Shown: piece by piece, positions 59,779-64,000 of the stretch
Layout: each line of letters begins with the position of its first letter
Position numbering within the stretch: position 1 is the stretch's first letter
Source: Gymnopus androsaceus JB14
Lineage: Eukaryota > Basidiomycota > Agaricomycetes > Agaricales > Omphalotaceae
Assembly: GCA_009733575.1 (NCBI GenBank)
Contig: ML769523.1
Span: 5,055-69,054, forward strand
Length of the DNA stretch: 64,000 nt
Direction: 5' to 3'
Translations under genes and position numbers: made by a program
Notes under the pieces: generated by a model
Database searches by the model: none
The model's input: the letters and a program-made list of their open reading frames with translations, nothing else
What the model was told of the DNA's origin: nothing

Positions 59779-60249
59779 CTAGGATTCGATATTGTATATC
59801 ATCTTGTCTGTCAATCGTCCGTGAGCATCAATGTGACAAACGACGGAAACATAGTACGCACCAGCAACAACGTTGGCAGTCGCTTTCTTGTAGGCGGCGT
59901 GTGCATCGGTATTGACATAGTTGAAGTAGTCGTCCCTGTTCTCGAAGGTGATGAGAGCCACTGTAGTTTTCAAGGTTGAGCAAACACTCTCGGGGGCATT
60001 GTGAGAATTCCGAACCGTCTTCCCATCCACCGTCCAATACAGGTCCTCGAGGAACTCCGACCTTATCGCCCACTGTCATACCTGTGATGGTAGGAATTCC
60101 ATCTTTCAGAGCTGCGATTTCGCGTCTCCATTGCTTCTTCTGCTCTTCTGTCGAGTTCTCCGTGAATTTGACGAATACTAGGAGAAATATGACCATTAGT
60201 TACTGTCTAGCACGATGAGATGTGCACACGTACCCATGTGAGTGATCAT
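59779..60249 (-). CDS. DABB (stress-responsive dimeric A/B-barrel) protein
   Basis: Four exons give about 96 residues, the normal size. Exon 1 is MITHM plus one base. After an intron (about 60178-60230) comes VFVKFTENSTEEQKKQWRRE then LKDGIPTITGMTVGDKVG. A 70-base intron joins VPRGPVLD to VALITFENRDDYFNYVNTDA, and the end is VVADKMIYNIES. DABB proteins form small dimeric barrels. Plant olivetolic acid cyclase, which folds a linear tetraketide, is one of them, and the Tyr-x5-His spacing of its active site is matched here by YVNTDAH, although that spacing is common in the fold. The gene is convergent to the ALDH-like remnant, in the PKS block. A role in cyclisation or in stress is equally open. 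Confidence 0.85.
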
Positions 60250-60588
60250 CTGAGAGATTGCTTGTTCGAAGAGGTTGGTGCCGATATCTTATCTGCTTCT
60301 AGCGTTCTCGACAACTTTAAATGTTTGCGTGCCGCCAGTGACAAGATGGCCACTGGAAACTCCGTCGCAAACTCCGTGTAGATTCCATGCTTTGAGCGAA
60401 GATATTTCAGAGCGGTTGAGGTTGCCATTGAGCATTGCAGCGAGCGGAGAGTTATACGAAGCAAGTCATTCAGAAGTAGACAGTCCTCAGTCGTCATTGG
60501 GACATTACGGTCCGCGCACGGACAATTCACGAATATGACTAGTCTCCCCTAGGCAGACTCGTATACATTGACGATCGTCGATGTGTCA
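60250..60588. other. Upstream region of the DABB gene
   Basis: Probable promoter. A 94-codon minus-strand frame (60246-60530) overlaps the DABB start and has no recognisable domain, so it is not called. Confidence 0.4.
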
Positions 60589-60847
60589 CTGCATGCAGCA
60601 ACTCGTAAGTTTTCTCAACAAAGGGAAAACTTATGGAAAACAGCCAAAATGCGCTGAAAACAAAAGTTTCGGAACTAATGAAAGATTTTATACAAAACTT
60701 ATGGAGATAAACGCCCTATTTTAGTAGTTCATTTCATAAGTTTTTGATAAAATCTTTTCGTAAGTTCGGAAACTTCTGTTTTAAGCCTTTTCCGGGTGCT
60801 TTCCATAAGTTTTTAATTTGCATGCCAGACTTAATTGCTGCATGCAG
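60589..60847. mobile_element. 259-bp foldback MITE
   Basis: The ends are CTGCATGCAGCAA and its inverse. Most of the interior is an imperfect palindrome built on AAAACTTATGGAAA and TTCCATAAGTTTTT. No coding. Confidence 0.7.
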
Positions 60848-61573
60848 AATAGGATGTTATTTTTTGTGAAATAGCTTACATCCTACCTTACCTCCATATA
60901 CTCCTCAAGGCTGTTCCTACTCTACATCAAAATTTACTCTCTATCTGGATTTGCCTGGTACATGTTCTATATTTCCAGAATTAACATGGGAAGACCTCTT
61001 GGTCAGATAAGCCTATGTTACTGTCAGAATGGTTCACACTTGATGTTCTCTCAAAGAGTCTATTATGCTCCCTTTTGGATTGTCATATGCTCTTTTCAGA
61101 TTGTCAATTTGTCATACACTCCCTTTCACATCAGGAAAATCAAGGAAAAATGGTCTGGGCCCAGGGCTGACTTTGGGTTGACCCACAATGACCTAAGAAG
61201 ACTCAAGGGAGCCTAAGGATCCCTAGGTCTTCTAGGCCACCTACTTAGATTGCCTCAGTTTCTTTGAGGTTACCTGAGTTGCCTAGGATTTAGGGATAAA
61301 CCTTAGGAACCTGAGTAAATTTGTGTAAACCTGAGTTTACTGAGTTAACCTGAGGTAGCCTGGGGTAGCCTGGGGTAGCCTGGAAGAACCAGGGGAACCA
61401 GGGAGACCAGGGAGACCAGGGTAGCCTAGGCTCCCTAGGTTATTGGGGTTTTAACCCATTTTTGCTGATGCAGATTGTCATACACTTCTTTTCAGATTGC
61501 GATACGCTTCCAGTATGAATTTACTCTTCCATTGAGATAACTTCTGTAACATGGTAAGGGAACAGTCACTGGC
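60848..61573. other. Non-coding, with short tandem repeats
   Basis: Around 61320-61440 there are runs of GTAGCCTGGG (three copies) and GGGAGACCA (two to three copies) and mixed CCTGAG/CCTAGG motifs. No gene is supported upstream of the hAT-like start at 61574. Confidence 0.5.
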
Positions 61574-63730
61574 ATGGGCATTGGGGCAGAGGAAAATCTT
61601 GATGATGAGGATGACGACGACGATGATTATCTTGACCGCCCTCATGCTCGTTCGCCATCCGTTGAAGTTGGAGATATCATGTATGATTCAAACGGGGAGG
61701 AAATTGTAGATGAACATGAGCCAGGTCCATCTTCCCGCAGGTTACAGCATATTGCGCAGTCAGATAGTGAGGAAGAGGTGTTGGTTAGAAAAGGGAAAGG
61801 GAAGGCGAAATCTCATATTGTGCTGTCGGAGAGTGAGGAAGAGGAGACAGGAGGTAAAGGGAAAGCAAGAGCTAGAGCGAAGGGGAATGTGAAGGGGAAA
61901 GAAAAGCAAGCAGCAGGTAAAAGCGCTTCTCATCGCAGCTCGAAGGTGTGTTATCAAATTGTATCAATTGCAAAAGTCTGCACTAAGCTTATTATCCAGG
62001 GTCGGATGTCAAGGGAGGATATGGATGTAAGCTCGGAAGAAGAGTCAGATGGGCAGTCAGCGCTACGCAAAATTGAGGAAGTGGAACGAGCCCAACGCGG
62101 ACCCAAAAGTAACACCCGTGACTTCTGGACGGAACGTCTAGTCACTGAACGGGGAAAGCTCAAGTGGGAGTTCAAGTGCAAATGCTGCGTGTAGGTGTCT
62201 TTTTATTGAACTATTATCAATCATTCTAATCTTCCTCTAGGCGTAAGGTCACCATTAGACGATTTCCGGCGACTGCTGGTTGCAGCTCCTTTGATGAAGA
62301 GCGTCCAAAACCCAACTTGTCGAACCTCACTACTCACTTGAATCAACATCATCCTGACCGTAACAATAAAGAATCCCCATCACAGGATCCAGCTGAACCG
62401 CAAACAGTTACTGAGGAAGTTAGCGCTGCCTTTCTTCAACGTTACATTGATCACGGGAAGTTGAACCCAGCTATTGAAGCTACCCAGAAAGGCTTCTTGC
62501 AGATGTTCTCAGCTTGGGTTTTCGAAGATGGTTTACCATTCACAACCGGCAAGAGCAAAGGACTTCGAAGGCTCTTTGAATATCTCAAAATTAACTTTGC
62601 CCTGCCTACAGATACCACAGTTCGGCGTACATTGAACACTATCACCGAAACCTTGCGTCGGGCAGTGGTGAAAGAGCTTTCGGTATGTTGAACCTAGCTT
62701 TACTACAGCGTATTAATGGCAAATGAGTAGGGAGTGAAGTCCAAGATTGTGTACTCTTATGATTCTTGGACAACACGCCAGATGGTCTTCAGCTTTGCCG
62801 GGATCCTTGCACATTGGATTGATGATGACTGGAAGCTCATTGAGCGCCTTGTGGATTTTCAACATCTGGAAAAACAACAACATGCAGGTCAGTATGCAGC
62901 TAAGGCATTTATGAAGGCTGCATCGGCTCAAGGTGGCTTGGACAAGATGAGTGGCACTTTTCAATTCTCAATTACTTGCTTCATATCCTGATTCTTTTCC
63001 TGTCATTCACTTCCTTGCTATTGTTATGGACAATGCCTCAGCCTGCGATACCTTGGCGGAAACCCTCGGAAAACTCCTTTTTGATAAATACAGTATTCAT
63101 TTCCATCCTGAAAACAACCGAATCCGGTGTTTGGCACATATTGTCAACCTCATTGTTCAGGCTATACTCAAAGCCTTTGATGAAGCAGACTCTAGTGATG
63201 AAGTCGATTACTTTCTACTTCACAAGGACCTACCAATTCACTACAATGAAGATGAGGATGAGAAACTAAAGGAGATGGAATTGGAAGAGGTTGGCGAGGA
63301 TGAAGTTCAGACAGATGGTGATACAGTAGATGCTGATTTACCACCAAATGTCGCATCCATGAGTGCACTCAAACGGGTTTGATCTATTTCCATTCCTTTG
63401 TTCCATAATACTGACGGCAACTTTTCTGCAGCTTCGTCTCATCACTACCAAGATCTGTTCCTCTCCTCAGAGGCGTGAAAGCTTCAGAGAGTGTGGGCGT
63501 AAGGTGTATACTAAAGTTACAGATGTCAACAGCAAAGGAACTCCTCTTTCGAAGCTTATGGTTATCCGGGATGTCGCTACTAGATGGAATTCAACTCACG
63601 CTATGATCCGGCGGGGGTACCTACTTCAGGAGGTTTGCAATCTGTCTACCGAATGTAATTATTATTATTGACAGTTTTCAGGTCATCGATGAATGGTGTT
63701 TCCGGAACAAGGAGTGCCGTGGGTGACTTG
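61574..63730 (+). pseudogene. hAT-family transposase, decayed at the 3' end
   Basis: Plus-strand exons encode a fungal hAT transposase. An acidic/basic N-terminal tail (DDEDDDDDDYLDR; KGKARARAKGNVKGKEKQ) is followed by a BED-finger-like region (TRDFWTERL, WEFKCKCC, LSNLTTHLNQHHPDR). The RNase H-fold core has the first Asp in SYDSWTTRQMVFSFAGI and the second in VIHFLAIVMDNASACDTL, then RIRCLAHIVNLIVQAIL, and VIRDVATRWNSTHAMIRRGY. After an intron at about 63630-63680 the frame VIDEWCFRNKECRG meets a stop at about 63721. The C-terminal dimerisation region with the final glutamate is not recognisable before the window ends. Terminal repeats were not identified. Confidence 0.75.
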
Positions 63731-64000
63731 GCCTTGGCAAAAATGACTGGGATCAACTGCATGCACTGGAGAGCGTGTTAGAGGTGCTGTAGCTGATGGT
63801 TATTTGGTGTATATATAATCTGATGCCTATCGTGTGTGCCTCAGATATTCACAAATGTGACTCTTCAGATGTCACGTTCCGACACTCCAACACTCCCATA
63901 CTGTCTTCCAATGTATCAACTAATGGAGTTCCAGCTACGGGATCTGCAGGAGTGGTACATTACCCTTTGAGCTGTACTCTTCGATCGATGCAGGACTTGC
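63731..64000. other. Continuation of the decayed hAT element
   Basis: A shifted frame resembling KNDWDQLHALESVLE continues briefly after the stop. After that nothing coding is clear to the window edge. Confidence 0.4.

Larger units (their letters stand above)
45527..60204 (-). repeat. Right arm of the large inverted segmental duplication
   Basis: Matches 2515-16389 in reverse complement. It holds the complete PKS and DABB genes, a complete methyltransferase and a broken ALDH-like gene. It lacks the 6.8-kb insertion and the tandem duplication of the left arm, but has its own 1.08-kb and 2.3-kb insertions. Homology ends inside the MFS gene at 45527 and inside DABB intron 1 near 60204. Confidence 0.9.

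Noticed and set aside
1..64000. CRISPR arrays, rRNA or true tRNA genes
   Set aside because: No regularly spaced repeats, no rRNA signature, and no tRNA-like stretch with a pairing acceptor stem was found.

Overview
The window looks like genomic DNA of a basidiomycete fungus (Agaricomycetes type). Genes carry many 50-60 nt GT-AG introns. The recognisable families (orsellinate-type non-reducing PKS, AusD-like methyltransferase, PIF/Harbinger with Myb partner, hAT, copia-like gag, fungal DDE transposases) fit that group. About half the window is mobile-element debris. No rRNA, CRISPR or prokaryotic feature was seen.

Layout. 1-2514: a decayed purine-cytosine permease running in frame into a fragment of a PDR-type ABC transporter. 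2515-16389 (left arm) and 45527-60204 (right arm): two inverted copies of one biosynthetic block, ordered DABB protein - ALDH-like protein - NR-PKS - divergent methyltransferase - 3' end of an MFS transporter. The left arm also holds a 6.8-kb insertion (9303-16100). Between the arms lie the rest of the MFS gene, a P450 (18164-20269), an epimerase-like gene (25569-26654), an SDR (31260-32061) and many transposons. Right of 60250 are a foldback element and a decayed hAT element.

The two arms complement each other. The PKS is complete only on the right (2,077 residues: SAT-KS-AT-PT-ACP-ACP-TE, no methyltransferase or reductive domain, so an orsellinic-acid-type synthase is predicted). On the left it is reduced to pieces of SAT, PT and TE. 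The ALDH-like gene reads through only on the left; the right copy is frameshifted and invaded. The DABB gene is complete only on the right and the MFS gene only on the left. The methyltransferase is complete and nearly identical in both. Together the arms still hold one working candidate of each gene, with a P450 beside the MFS gene. A plausible pathway is: PKS makes an orsellinate-like acid, the methyltransferase esterifies it, the P450 oxidises it and the MFS protein exports it. The DABB protein (the fold of plant olivetolic acid cyclase) and the ALDH-like protein, which lacks the catalytic cysteine, have unknown roles.

Each arm stops inside a gene whose missing part is attached to the other arm. 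This is the pattern expected if the 29-kb middle segment was inverted and the breakpoint region duplicated. Divergence between the arms is very uneven (about 6% in the SAT start, about 0.1% in the methyltransferase), which suggests gene conversion.
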